A stretch of DNA of 32,740 nucleotides from JAAYYY01 sp964602995 (GCA_964602995.1 CAZRTM010000039.1:1-32740); one strand, 5' to 3'; positions 1 through 10,500 are shown, counted from the stretch's first letter. Translations and numbers: made by a program. Notes: a model not told the origin generated them from the letters alone.

Positions 1-3000
1 GAAGAGGCGGGCGTCGGTTTCCTCAAACGTGCCTTCGGCCAGCGGTTCGCCATCCCATAGGTCGATGTAGTCGAAGTAGACACGCTGGTTCAGGGCATTT
101 GGATGCCGCTCTCCCAACACCGTAATGGTCAGGGTGTGGGCGCCCGGCGTCAGCTCATCGAAGTAGTAACTGGCGGTATCCTCAAAGCGGGTATAGAGGT
201 CTGCTTCGGCGACGGCCATGCCGTCGATGGCAATTTCCGCTTTTCCGCCAAAGCGGTCGGTAACGAAACCAACACCTACCCAGACGCCCTCGAAATCGAG
301 GCTGATGGTATCACCTGCTGTGGCAGAGTATATCATCTGGCCATCGCTGGCCCGCGACGCGTCAGCGCGCGTCCAACTGCGGGCTGTGACGGTGCGCGGT
401 AGGTCGTTGTAGAGAATAGATGGATGGTCCTCTTCCAGGCGCGTGATGCCGGTTTGCGGTGGGTTGGGGTCGGTGAAGGGCGCCTGCCCAGGGGTGCTGA
501 GCAGGTCAATGGTAGCCAGACCACGATACGTGCTGATTTGCAGCAGGTGTGGACCGTCACCCAGCCCTTCATAAGAGAAGGTGCGAGTGGTGCTACTGGC
601 GTTGTACAAATCGACTGTGTCCAGGTACTGCCCATCAACGTACAGATTGGCCCGGCCTCCAGTAGAGTAGGAGAACGCCTGGTAACTGAAGCTGTCGCCA
701 TGGAAGGGGAACCAGGCGGTGGCAGTGGTGGAACGTACGTAGCTGCCGCCGCTGGCCGTGTTATCGTCCACGTTGCTCCAGCCGTTGCTCAGCAGAACGC
801 GCAGATTGTCTTGCTCATAGAAGCCATCGCCCAACGGCTGTCCGTCCCAGGCATCGATATAGTCCAACTGTACGTAGCGATTTATGGAGAAAGGATTGTG
901 TTCGGACTGAACGGTAATGGTTACTGTGTGCGTCGTGTTTTCGAGGTCGGGGAAGACGAAGCTGATGGGCTGGTTGATTTCGCTGCGGTAGAGATCGAAT
1001 ATTCCCTGGCTTTCACCGTCAATATCGATTTCTACCTGCCCACTCTGATGACTGCCGATGAAGCCGATGTTGAGCCAGCTACCGCTAAAGTCGAGGATCG
1101 CGCTGTCTCCGGCTGTCCAACTGCGCAGATAGCTACCGCCGCTGGCCTGGTTCAGATTGTAGTTGTTCCAGTTACCGGTGAGCGTGATGGCCGGGTCGTC
1201 CTGTTCATAGCGGGTGAAGGCGCCAATGGACGTAGCTGCAGGCTGCATAGCGCTGAAAGGTGCGGCTTCCACCTCTGGCGCGCGCTCCCCATCGTCGCTT
1301 TCCTCTTCCCCGACAGAGATCTCCTCCGCCAGCTCGAAATTGCTCATTGGAATGCCCGCATCTTCCTCTTCCAACTGCCCGCCTTCCAGCTCCATAGCCT
1401 CGCTGTTCGGGCGCACCACATTCGGGCCGCTGGCGCTTGGGCCTTCGGCGCCTGTCATGCCTTCGCCCGTATGCGCAAGTTCGTTATCTGAGACCTCTTC
1501 CACATTCCAGAACGGTGCGTCGTAGATGGAGTAGGAGTTTCCGCCTGATTCAGGCCCGTTTTCCTCTTCCTCTTCAACTGCCAGGTTGCTGCCGGTGGTG
1601 ATCGTCGTGGTTACAATGGATGTGCCGGGGGCTACGACAGAGGGCGAAACCGAGTGGCCGGCGTGCACGGCCTGGCCCACGCTGAATATGCCGTAACCGT
1701 AACCGCCCTCAAACGGCGTTTCATCGCCGTCCAGCAGCTCCACAGTGATGGTGTAGACGCCCTCAGCCCAGCCGGAGGTGTTCACATCGGCCAGATCATA
1801 GGTGCGCGGCGCGCCGGTCAACAGGGTTAGGGGGATGTCCTGCTCGAAGCTGGCGCTGCTGTTGGGGGCCGTCACGGTCGTGCGCGCTGTGACCTCACGC
1901 AAGGTATTGGCCACGTTAGCCACTGCCACCCTGAGAGAAGTCGTGCTGTCGCCGGTCTCCACAAAGTCAGGGTCGGCTGTCACCGACATCACCTGCAAGA
2001 AGCGGTCCACGACATTGTACCCGGCGTTGGCGCTATCCCTGATGCCATCCAGGGTAACGTCTGGTCCTTCGGGCACAGCTTCGGCGTACAGCCGGTAACG
2101 ACCCAGGCCTGTTTCGCTAACTTCCATATCGAAGCTGGCGCTGCTGCCCGCGGCAATCGTCTCGTTGAGCAATGTCTGGCCTGAGGGCAGGTCAACTGTG
2201 ATAGCGTAGGTGGTCTCTACCGTGCCCTCGTTTTTCACATTAAGCGTGTAGGTCAGTGGTTGTCCCGGCAGCGCTGCGCCGTAAGCCGGTGTCCAACTGA
2301 CGGCAACCTGATGCTCTTTCACTTCACATAGCTGACCATCCAGAGCGGTGATAGCCGGCGCGATGGCGGCCAGAGTGGAAAGAATCGCGGCGTCATCCTC
2401 CGCGGCCGCCAGGTCGGCGGCAATTGTTTGCAGCGCGCCGTGGGCCGTAATGAGCGGCGATACGTTGGCCGCGTAGTCAGCTACACCTTCCAGCGCGTTC
2501 ACAACCTGGTCGCGCAGCACGGCTGGGCAGTCGCCACTGCCACAGGCTGTCTCCAGATTGATGACGGATGAGGCCAGCGTCTCCAGCGCCGCCAACACCT
2601 CAGGTTCTGATTGCAGGCAGGTGCTGCTTATAGCCAGGTAGATATCATGAGCGATCTCGCTGACCACATGCACGAAGACGGCCGTCGTCTGAGTGTAGAC
2701 GGAACCGGCTATAGGACTGTCGAAGTAGACGGGATAGGAACGGCCCACGATCGCATCGCCAACAGTAAGGGTGACAGATTGTGTGTGCATCTCATCGGGT
2801 GCAAGTTCAATTGGGGAATCCAGGACGCCATCGACAGTGACAGCCGGGGCAATGGCGCGGTAGGAGAGCGGAAAGCTGCCGGCCGCATTGCCCACATTGG
2901 TCAGTGTCAGGTCCGCCGTCGCCGTGCTGTTGGGGCCGGTGTAGACAACCACCGGATCACTCAGCAACATGCTGAACGGCACAGCGGGCATGGTGAAGAT

Positions 3001-6000
3001 GGCGCTATCATTGGCGCTGACGCCACTATCTGATTGGGCCGAAACGGTGAAGGGATAGATCTGGCCCGCGACCGGCAGGACATCTGCGGCGATGGCCAGC
3101 CCAAGCTGGCCTACCTCGCCTGCATCCAGAGTCAGAGAGGTTTGCGTGGCGCCCAGACTGTTGTTGCCCAACAGAGTCCAGCCGTTGGGCAAACCGTCTA
3201 TGTCCAGTGTAATGGTGCGCGGGGCGTTAGCGGTGTTGGTGATGTTGATGGTGTAAGCCGCACCGGGCACCTGGGCCTGCCCGCTGTTCGTATCAGCAGG
3301 CGCCAGCGGCTGCGTATTACGCACGGGTCCCATGGGCACGGTGTAAACGGGGTCGGGCTGCACGCTCATTTGCAGGCCGTCGAACTGGCCAATGGTGACA
3401 GTATGTACGGCGGACACGACGAGGTCTGGGTAAAGGTTCGATTGCGCCGTGACCAGGATAGCGTGGTCGCCAGGAGCGGCGCCTGCCGGCGGCCGGGCCA
3501 CGATGTGTCCGGTCGCGCTTAACGAGACGTCCCAGCCCTGGGCTGCGCTGGCGGTGACGGTGTAGGTATCGCTAAAGTTGGCCTCAATCTGGGCCTGGAA
3601 GAAGACGGGCGTCTGCGGGTCACTGTGGCTGTTTGGTTGGGACAGGTTCAGGGTGAAGAAGTCAACGCTGTCATCACTGAAAGTAATCTGGTCCCTGTTG
3701 GCGTCTACTTCACTAATGGTCAGAGAATGGTCGAAACCGGCGAGGGCCAGGCCGTTGCTGACGCCGACGGCTGTGCCGCCAGCGCTGACGACTCCGGTGG
3801 CGGGACCGGTGATCAACCGGCCGTCACTGGCGCCCAGCGTGGCGTTGGCAGCGAACAGGGCGGCAGCGCCGTCACCCGCGCCTTGCAGGAAGACGGGGGC
3901 TTCTGTCTCGATGGTGAAATTGCCCTCATAACGGATGCCGTCCAGGGTGACGGCGGCGTTGCGCAGAGAGAGGGCATAGCTCTGGTCGCTGTCTAGCTGG
4001 GTCGTATGTGTTTGCCAGGCAGCGCTGGCGCCCAATCCAGCGACGGCCGGCGCATAGGCAGCTACCCGCCCTTCGCCACTGACCGCAGCGGTGGCCTGGA
4101 CAGAAACCGTCGCCGGTGTTGCACCGGCGGCGCCCGCGCTCAGCGCACCGCTGCCAATAAGCGAGCCGTTCTCGCCGTAAAGATCACCCTCACTTACGGT
4201 TAAGGTGTTGAAGGGATAGTTGTTACCGGCCGCGGCGGTCCACTCACTCTCTAAGGCCCCGCTGAGTAACAGAGAACTGCTCTGTAGATTGGCAGAGAAA
4301 GGACCGCTGTTGTAGCTGGCCGTCGCCGCCACCTGTTCGCTGACTTCGGAGATAGGGTTGGAGCGGTCAGGATGGGCTACCCAGTTGTCGGGCAGCGGTG
4401 GGTCGCCTTGCACCAGGCTACTGAGATACGCTTCGGCAGCTTTTTGACCGGCTCCGAAAAAGTCAAGTGTGTACCCGGTTGCTGCGCCAACGACGCCGCC
4501 GCCACAGGAAAGGCCGCCGTAGGAGGTGGCAGCGGATATGGCCCCGTCGAAGAAACCCGCGGCAATTGCTGAGATACAGGTCAGGCCCGTCCCTGCATTG
4601 CCTACCGTGCTGAGATAGTTATCCAGGTCAAATGTGCCTTCACCGATGGCCTTGTCCACATGGTGGGTGACAAAGCCTAGAGCATAGGAGGTGAAACCCA
4701 ACATAAAGTCGACCATGCCGTCGGACATCATATCGGCGGCAAGGGAGCCAATGTACTCTAGCGCTGCGAGGTGCAGGCCGTTGTCCATGACGCCAATCGT
4801 TTCACCCGTCTCGGCGTCCATCTGCCACCAGCCGCTGTGCTCCTGGCCGTTCAGCAGCACAGGGGAATGGGGCACAATGATCAGCTTGCCCTCCAGAGCC
4901 GCTGCCGTGATGCGTGCTTTAGCCTCTTCAGAAATTGTCAGGTCGTTTAGCGTGAAAAGGTTACCGGCGTCGATGGCTACCGGATAAACTTCTTGCTCAG
5001 CAGCAGCCTCAAAGAGCCGCGCTGTGGTTGCCGCCGGTTGGCCTGTGATATATTCCAGCACAGCGCCCTCGATGCCCGATTCTACAACGCCGCGGGCGAT
5101 ATTGAAGCCCACAGCAGCCCGTTCATCCTGGCCAGGATAGGCAATGGCGCGTATGGTGGTGCGGCGCAGGTCCAGCGACAGAATACTATCCTCTTCATCC
5201 AGCGCCGTATTGCCGGCAATGATAAGGCGCGGCGCATCATAGTAGCCCTTGACAAAGCCCGTGGCGCCTGTGTCTTGCGCCATGCGGTCGGCCGTCTCGG
5301 CAAAGGAGAGGGTGATGTTGGACAGAAAGCGGCTCAAATTTAATTGCAGGCGGATGCGGATAGCGCGCAGCTCATCTTGCTCGGCAACACTCAGTGACTC
5401 TTGCTCGCGCAGCTCCAACAGGCGGCGGCTATCGGCATTGGTGACGGCCATATCGGCCAGGGCGCTGGCCTGCGCCTGCTGTCGCGCGCCTTCGGGCACG
5501 AAGGCAGGCCAGAAACCGAAGGAGAGAATGTCCATATCGGTGAAAAAGGCCGAATCATTCCCACCGAGGGCGAAGTCGGCCGTGCCGCCGTGGATGCGGT
5601 TTTCGTAGCCAATGCGGTCCTTGACCACGCGCTCGTAGCTTTCGCTTGTTCCGTCAGGCGTGAGTAGGTCAATCTCCATCCAGGCGCCGGTCAACAACTT
5701 CGTCCCCAGCGGGAAGTTGGTGAGGAACTCCTGGTAGGAATCCCCATAAACTTCGTTCTCGCCAATAAGTAGATACGGCGTGTAGGTGTGGATGATGTTG
5801 CCGAAGGCCAGACCGCCCTGGTTCTCAGTATGCACGATCTGAGCGAAAGAGACCGGCTGCCCGGCCACCTCCACCACGTTCAACGTTTGCTCAAAAGGAT
5901 AGGTGTAGTCTAAGTTGCCCGGCCCCAGGTTCAGCGGGTGGTAATCTTCCACCTTCAACCGCAGCGTGATTTTGTGGCGCATGGCGTCGGGCAGCTCGGC

Positions 6001-7149
6001 GATGCGGTCGCTGCCGTCTGCGGCGGGGGTGGCAAAGCTATCGCCGATGGTTGCTGTGACGAAGGATGGATCCAGGTCGCGCCATCCCTGGTCTGGCAGA
6101 TAAGCTTCCACCCACCAGTGGTCTGTGGCTTCGGCCAGTAGCTCGCGATCATGCACCGGATCGCTAATGTAGTCGCCGCCCGGTGTCTGCCCTGCGTAAC
6201 GTGTGGGCCGTGGGAACATACTCTCAATGAGCGTCTCTGCCTCTTCCGTTGCCAGTGTGCCATGACGGTAGCGGGCCGGGATGCCGGCAGCCCGTAGCAT
6301 GGCGATAAGCAGGCTGGCCTGGTCGACGCTATTGCCGGCGCCGCTCCAAATTGTGCCACGGGTACCGCGCAAAGAACCTTCGTATGCCTCGTAGCCCATG
6401 CCGCGCACAAACTCGAAGAGGGCCGTCGCTTCCTGGCCCAGCTCGGCCGCCTGCGCCAGCATGACGTTGTCATAAATATCGGCGTCTGGCGTCCAGACCA
6501 ACCATTGGCTGAAGTCAAGGGGAACGACGGCGGCTGGCGCTGTTGATGCAGAGACGGCGCGGCCCTGTAGGGTGCCCCAGACACTGGCTCCGCTATCCAA
6601 CGTTGCAAAATCGGCAGCCATAACGTTCACCGTGAGCGCGGCGCTCTTGCTGGTCAGCGGCGGAATGTCGCCCAGTTGCCAGGCCAGCCGCCTGTGGTCA
6701 CGGTCGGGCGTGGGCATGGCCTCGCCGTAGGCAGCAGCGCCGGTTAGCTCGCTGATCAGCAATACATTGCGCAGCGTGTTGGGATCGTTGCCGTTGTCGA
6801 AATCGGCGGTCGACTCCACAGTCTCCGTGATGGTGGCGCCGAGCGGTACCTCGGGAAAGAGGGTGGGTGGGCGGTTGTTGGTGACGGTGTAGGTGATGGT
6901 CAGGCTATCGCCAACCTGGTACACGCTCTGCACGCGTGAGACCGAAATGGGATTGGCCAGCGCTGGTGGTGCGCTGGCATAGGAGGCGGCCGTCTCTTCC
7001 TGTGCCTCTGTGGCTGGCGAGTTGCTCTCTGCCAGTTCGCCGGGAACAGCAGCGCTGACCGGCTGGCTGAATGGCAGGACGAATATCTGAAAGACCATCG
7101 CCAGTGCGACAAGAAAGGAGACCGTTTTTTGAAGTGGGCTACGATTCAT
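1..7149 (-). CDS. Giant secreted multi-domain protein with transglutaminase-like domain (partial, C-terminus beyond the window)
   Basis: The minus strand is open without a stop from the ATG at 7149 to base 1, giving at least 2383 residues. Residues 1-32 form a signal peptide (basic start, hydrophobic core, VSAA). A beta-sandwich region follows (about 60-190), then a transglutaminase-like domain (about 210-370) with GIPAR at 289-293, HWWVEAY (His344) and WRDLDPSF (Asp358/360). The position that normally holds the catalytic Cys reads SVDQA (Ser274), so classical cross-linking or protease activity is doubtful. Next come a conserved region with GETIGVMDNG near residue 780, a Gly/Ala-rich hydrophobic stretch (about 795-905), several CARDB/NEW3-like modules (about 1180-1840), a helical four-Cys segment near 1500-1620, a Glu-rich linker (about 1855-1975), and repeated modules starting at about 1981, 2111, 2238 and 2375 that share a DYIDxWDGxPL-like end. 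It is probably a surface or extracellular matrix protein. The function is inferred; the open frame was checked codon by codon. Confidence 0.93.
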   Translation of the reverse strand, partial: MNRSPLQKTVSFLVALAMVFQIFVLPFSQPVSAAVPGELAESNSPATEAQEETAASYASAPPALANPISVSRVQSVYQVGDSLTITYTVTNNRPPTLFPEVPLGATITETVESTADFDNGNDPNTLRNVLLISELTGAAAYGEAMPTPDRDHRRLAWQLGDIPPLTSKSAALTVNVMAADFATLDSGASVWGTLQGRAVSASTAPAAVVPLDFSQWLVWTPDADIYDNVMLAQAAELGQEATALFEFVRGMGYEAYEGSLRGTRGTIWSGAGNSVDQASLLIAMLRAAGIPARYRHGTLATEEAETLIESMFPRPTRYAGQTPGGDYISDPVHDRELLAEATDHWWVEAYLPDQGWRDLDPSFVTATIGDSFATPAADGSDRIAELPDAMRHKITLRLKVEDYHPLNLGPGNLDYTYPFEQTLNVVEVAGQPVSFAQIVHTENQGGLAFGNIIHTYTPYLLIGENEVYGDSYQEFLTNFPLGTKLLTGAWMEIDLLTPDGTSESYERVVKDRIGYENRIHGGTADFALGGNDSAFFTDMDILSFGFWPAFVPEGARQQAQASALADMAVTNADSRRLLELREQESLSVAEQDELRAIRIRLQLNLSRFLSNITLSFAETADRMAQDTGATGFVKGYYDAPRLIIAGNTALDEEDSILSLDLRRTTIRAIAYPGQDERAAVGFNIARGVVESGIEGAVLEYITGQPAATTARLFEAAAEQEVYPVAIDAGNLFTLNDLTISEEAKARITAAALEGKLIIVPHSPVLLNGQEHSGWWQMDAETGETIGVMDNGLHLAALEYIGSLAADMMSDGMVDFMLGFTSYALGFVTHHVDKAIGEGTFDLDNYLSTVGNAGTGLTCISAIAAGFFDGAISAATSYGGLSCGGGVVGAATGYTLDFFGAGQKAAEAYLSSLVQGDPPLPDNWVAHPDRSNPISEVSEQVAATASYNSGPFSANLQSSSLLLSGALESEWTAAAGNNYPFNTLTVSEGDLYGENGSLIGSGALSAGAAGATPATVSVQATAAVSGEGRVAAYAPAVAGLGASAAWQTHTTQLDSDQSYALSLRNAAVTLDGIRYEGNFTIETEAPVFLQGAGDGAAALFAANATLGASDGRLITGPATGVVSAGGTAVGVSNGLALAGFDHSLTISEVDANRDQITFSDDSVDFFTLNLSQPNSHSDPQTPVFFQAQIEANFSDTYTVTASAAQGWDVSLSATGHIVARPPAGAAPGDHAILVTAQSNLYPDLVVSAVHTVTIGQFDGLQMSVQPDPVYTVPMGPVRNTQPLAPADTNSGQAQVPGAAYTINITNTANAPRTITLDIDGLPNGWTLLGNNSLGATQTSLTLDAGEVGQLGLAIAADVLPVAGQIYPFTVSAQSDSGVSANDSAIFTMPAVPFSMLLSDPVVVYTGPNSTATADLTLTNVGNAAGSFPLSYRAIAPAVTVDGVLDSPIELAPDEMHTQSVTLTVGDAIVGRSYPVYFDSPIAGSVYTQTTAVFVHVVSEIAHDIYLAISSTCLQSEPEVLAALETLASSVINLETACGSGDCPAVLRDQVVNALEGVADYAANVSPLITAHGALQTIAADLAAAEDDAAILSTLAAIAPAITALDGQLCEVKEHQVAVSWTPAYGAALPGQPLTYTLNVKNEGTVETTYAITVDLPSGQTLLNETIAAGSSASFDMEVSETGLGRYRLYAEAVPEGPDVTLDGIRDSANAGYNVVDRFLQVMSVTADPDFVETGDSTTSLRVAVANVANTLREVTARTTVTAPNSSASFEQDIPLTLLTGAPRTYDLADVNTSGWAEGVYTITVELLDGDETPFEGGYGYGIFSVGQAVHAGHSVSPSVVAPGTSIVTTTITTGSNLAVEEEEENGPESGGNSYSIYDAPFWNVEEVSDNELAHTGEGMTGAEGPSASGPNVVRPNSEAMELEGGQLEEEDAGIPMSNFELAEEISVGEEESDDGERAPEVEAAPFSAMQPAATSIGAFTRYEQDDPAITLTGNWNNYNLNQASGGSYLRSWTAGDSAILDFSGSWLNIGFIGSHQSGQVEIDIDGESQGIFDLYRSEINQPISFVFPDLENTTHTVTITVQSEHNPFSINRYVQLDYIDAWDGQPLGDGFYEQDNLRVLLSNGWSNVDDNTASGGSYVRSTTATAWFPFHGDSFSYQAFSYSTGGRANLYVDGQYLDTVDLYNASSTTRTFSYEGLGDGPHLLQISTYRGLATIDLLSTPGQAPFTDPNPPQTGITRLEEDHPSILYNDLPRTVTARSWTRADASRASDGQMIYSATAGDTISLDFEGVWVGVGFVTDRFGGKAEIAIDGMAVAEADLYTRFEDTASYYFDELTPGAHTLTITVLGERHPNALNQRVYFDYIDLWDGEPLAEGTFEETDARLF

Positions 7150-7238
7150 CTTAACCTCTACAATATTGAGACTACAGGTGTAAAAATTGGCTCTGGAGCT
7201 CTTCCCCCAGGGCGCTGAGTGCGCCCGTCAGGCATCAG

Positions 7239-7436
7239 TCAGGCGGTGTCGTCATGACTCTCCCAGAGCGGAGAGTGCATCGTTTTCTCTAAGAACTGGA
7301 ATAATTGCTGCATCGTTGAAAATCGCATCAAATGCTCGCTGTGTGGATCCTCCAGTGAAGCGCGCCAACTGCTCTGCTCATTGTCACGCCATATGCGCAA
7401 GAGGTAGGCGCGATACTCTTCATGCTCTCTTTCCAT
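7239..7436 (-). CDS. Conserved 65-aa small protein (YLLRIWR...RASLEDP type)
   Basis: Starts at ATG 7436 with GGAG five bases upstream. The protein is soluble, charged and lacks a signal peptide. Its pattern (EYRAYLLRIWR, then W-RASLEDPHS, then a hydrophobic LFQFLEKT helix) matches, from memory, a family of short hypothetical proteins common in Chloroflexota, often next to large regulators. It lies head-to-head with the SARP regulator and 89 bp upstream of the giant secreted gene on the same strand, so it could be co-transcribed with that gene. Function unknown. The recognisable family pattern and the ribosome site are why I keep it despite its size. Confidence 0.75.
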   Translation of the reverse strand: MEREHEEYRAYLLRIWRDNEQSSWRASLEDPHSEHLMRFSTMQQLFQFLEKTMHSPLWESHDDTA

Positions 7437-7449
7437 CTCATCTCCGTCA

Positions 7450-7479
7450 GTAACGCGTTGTTACAAGGTCGGCTATAAT
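7450..7479 (+). promoter_or_regulatory. Probable promoter of the SARP gene with overlapping inverted repeat
   Basis: A perfect -10 box TATAAT lies at 7474-7479, 56 bp before the ATG at 7536. No good -35 is visible; its expected place (7451-7456) is covered by the inverted repeat GTAACGCGTTGTTAC (7450-7464), which would suit an operator. Because TATAATA reads TATTAT on the other strand, the same spot could serve the divergent 65-aa gene. Inferred from sequence only. Confidence 0.5.
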
Positions 7480-7507
7480 AGGACCACTATCTGAGGATAA
7501 CCGTCAG

Positions 7508-7529
7508 ACGATCAGAAAACGATCAGGAA
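7508..7529 (+). repeat. Tandem 11-bp direct repeat in the SARP leader
   Basis: ACGATCAGAAA (7508-7518) is followed directly by ACGATCAGGAA (7519-7529), one mismatch in 11. The second copy contains the likely ribosome site AGGAAG before ATG 7536. An 11-bp period is one helical turn and is the usual layout of SARP binding sites, so self-control is possible. Confidence 0.55.
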
Positions 7530-7535
7530 GCCGTT

Positions 7536-10500
7536 ATGCCTGCAACGCTGACCTTGCGCCTCCTGGGAACTCCCCTAATCGAGGTTGACAATCAGCCCTT
7601 AACCAATCTGCCCTCCCGCGCTGCTGAAGCGCTCCTCATCTATCTGGCCTGCACTGGTCGCTCCCATGCGCGTGACGTTGTGGCCGAAATGCTGTGGATG
7701 GATCGCGACCAGCAGCAAACCCTGGCCAATCTGCGATCCAGCCTCTCCAGCCTGCGCCGCAAACTGAAGCCCTTCCTGCACATCACGCGGCAAACGGTGG
7801 CCATGAATAAAGAAAGCGACTACTGGGTCGACGTCATTGCCTTTGAAGAGCGGCTACATGACATCAGCCAGCATGCCCCGGAGGGCGACCGGCTGCCTCC
7901 GGAGCTGGTCGAACAGTTAGAGAAAACGCTGGCTCTGTATCGCGGGGATTTTCTGGAAGGGTTTCATCTGCGTTCTGGCCGTGGCTTTGAAGAGTGGGCC
8001 ATCCTGCAGCGCGAGCGCCTGCGCCGCCTGGCGCACCAACAGCGATCGCACCTGGTGCGCCATTACCTGTCCACCGGGGAGTATGCCCTGGGACTGGGCC
8101 ATGCCGAGCGGCTGCTGTCCATCGACCCATTGCACGAGCCGGCGCAACGGACGATGATGCTGCTGTTGGCCCGCAGCGGGCAACGCAACGCGGCTCTGCA
8201 GCAGTATGAAAAGCTGCGCGCCTTACTGGGGCGGGAGCTGAATGTGTCTCCCGCTGCTGAAACAGTGCGCCTCTACGAGCGAATTCGCACCGCGCGCGGG
8301 CAGGCAGCGCATAATCTGCCGCCGCAGAGCACTCCATTCGTCGGCCGCAAGCAAGCTCTAAAGCGTCTGTTGGATGATCTTGCCCATCCTGATCATCGCC
8401 TGCTGACGATTCTGGGACCCGGCGGCATTGGTAAGACGCGTCTGTTGCTGGAACTGGGACGGCGCCTCGTTGCGGAACAACAGGGCCGCTTCTTGCACGG
8501 CGTGCGCTTTGTGCCCCTGGCCAATCTGGAGAGCGCCGAACTTCTGGCAGTGGCGCTGGCCGAAGCTTTAGGTGTCGCTCTCAGCGGCGCTGGCGACTCG
8601 GTAGAGGAGCTGTTGGACTACCTGCGTGAGAAAGAGATGCTCCTGCTCCTCGACAACTTTGAACACCTGTTGGAAGTGAAGACAGCCGGGAGCGGGTTCA
8701 AATTGCTAGATGCCATCTTGCAGGGAGCGCCATTTGTGAAGATGGTAGTCACTTCCCGGGAGCGGCTCTTGTTGCAAGAGGAATGGGTACATGATCTGAG
8801 CGGTCTGCGCACACCGCCCCAGGAGTGGGAAGCATCCGATGACGCGGTGCTGGTGGAGACGGCGAGTTCATTTTCTGCGCTGGCGTTGTTCTTGCAGAGC
8901 GCCCGCCGCGTCGCTCGCTCCTTCCAACCCACGCCTGCTGACCTGCGGGCCATTGCCGCTGTCTGCCGCCACCTGAGTGGCTTGCCGCTGGGTATCGAAC
9001 TGGCAGCGTCATGGATGCGCCACTTCTCCTGTGAGGCCATCCGGGAGCAAATCGAACAGGATCTGGATTTCCTGGTAGCCTCGGCGCGCAACGTTCCAGA
9101 GCGACATCGCAGCTTGCGAGCTGTCTTCGACCATTCCTGGCAGCTTCTAGATGAGGCGGAGCGCGCAGCCGTCGCTGCCCTTACACTGTTCCAGAATGTG
9201 TTCTCAGCGGTTGCAGCGCAGGAGGTGGCAAACGCCTCCCCGACGCTGCTGGCTGCCCTGGTTGATAAATCGTTCTTGCAACGGTCGCGGTCAGCCGGTG
9301 AGTATGAGATGCACCCGCTGTTGCGCCAGTATGTTGCGGAAAAGCTGGCTCAGGGGTCGCCCCAGGAGTCCGAAAGATTGCACGAGGCGCATGCTCGTTA
9401 CTTTGCTGCCTTTGTGGAAAGTCGCGGGCAGTTGCTCGAAGGGGAGGGCCAGAACCAGGCTTACCGTGAAATCGGCGAAGTGATTGACGATGTCCGTGCC
9501 GCTTGGTCCTGGAGCCTGACCAATGGTCGTTTCGATCTCACCGATCGTTATCTCGATGGATTGTTTGACTTTTATTGGACTCGTGGCTGGTTACAGGAGG
9601 GAGCCAGGCGCGCACAACATGTGGTCGAAGTGGTGGCGGCCGAGGCGCCGGACGAACGGAGGGTGCTGGCCCGGGCCCAAATGTACCTGGGGGAGTTTTA
9701 TGGCTGGTTGGACCGGTATGAAGAGGCAGTGGCCCATCTACAGGAAGCGATCGCTACTCTTGAGGAGTTGGGGGGCGAGCAGGCGCAGCGCAGTTTGACT
9801 TTTAGCTACAGCAGTCTGGGACGCGCCTATAACTTCTGGGGGGAATATGAGAAGGGTAAGGAGGCAATAGAGGCCTGCCTGGAGCTGGCAGAGCAGGCAG
9901 AAGATGCCCATTTGCTCTCGCTGGCGCTGAACACCCTGGCGATTAGCGTGCTCGAAATGGACGCTGACTATGAGCTTGGCTGGACCTATCTTAAGGAGAG
10001 TCTGGAAGCGGCGCGCTCCATTGGCGACCGCTATGGCACGGCGCGCGCTCTAGTCAATATGGGTACCGTTGCCCAGGGTGAGGCGCGCATGGAAGAGGCA
10101 CAGCGCCTTTATGAAGAGGGCCTGGCACTTTACCGCGAGGTGGAGTATGAGCACGGTATCGCTGCCGCCCTTGGCTATCTGGGTGGGCTGGCTTATCTGA
10201 CCGGCGATTATGAGCGGGCGCAGCCGTTGATTCAGGAGGGATACGACCGCAACCGGGAGTCGGGCAACCGCCGCGCCATGGCCGAGTCGCTGCGCCGCCT
10301 GGGCAACGTGGCCCGTGAAACCGGCGCTGTACGAGAGGCGCGGCGACGGTATGAGGAAGCGCTGCGCCTCACACAGGAGATTAGAGCGGACCAGTTGGCG
10401 CTGGCCATTCTGATAGATGCTGCGGCGCTCCTGGTGCGGCACGGCGCTGAGGATGTTGCTCTGACCGTGCTGCTCTTCATCATGGAGGAAGCGGAAGCTG

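Noticed and set aside
424..1491. A 355-codon open frame on the plus strand
   Set aside because: It lies opposite the giant minus-strand gene, whose product shows clear repeated modules here. The plus-frame product has no recognisable pattern.
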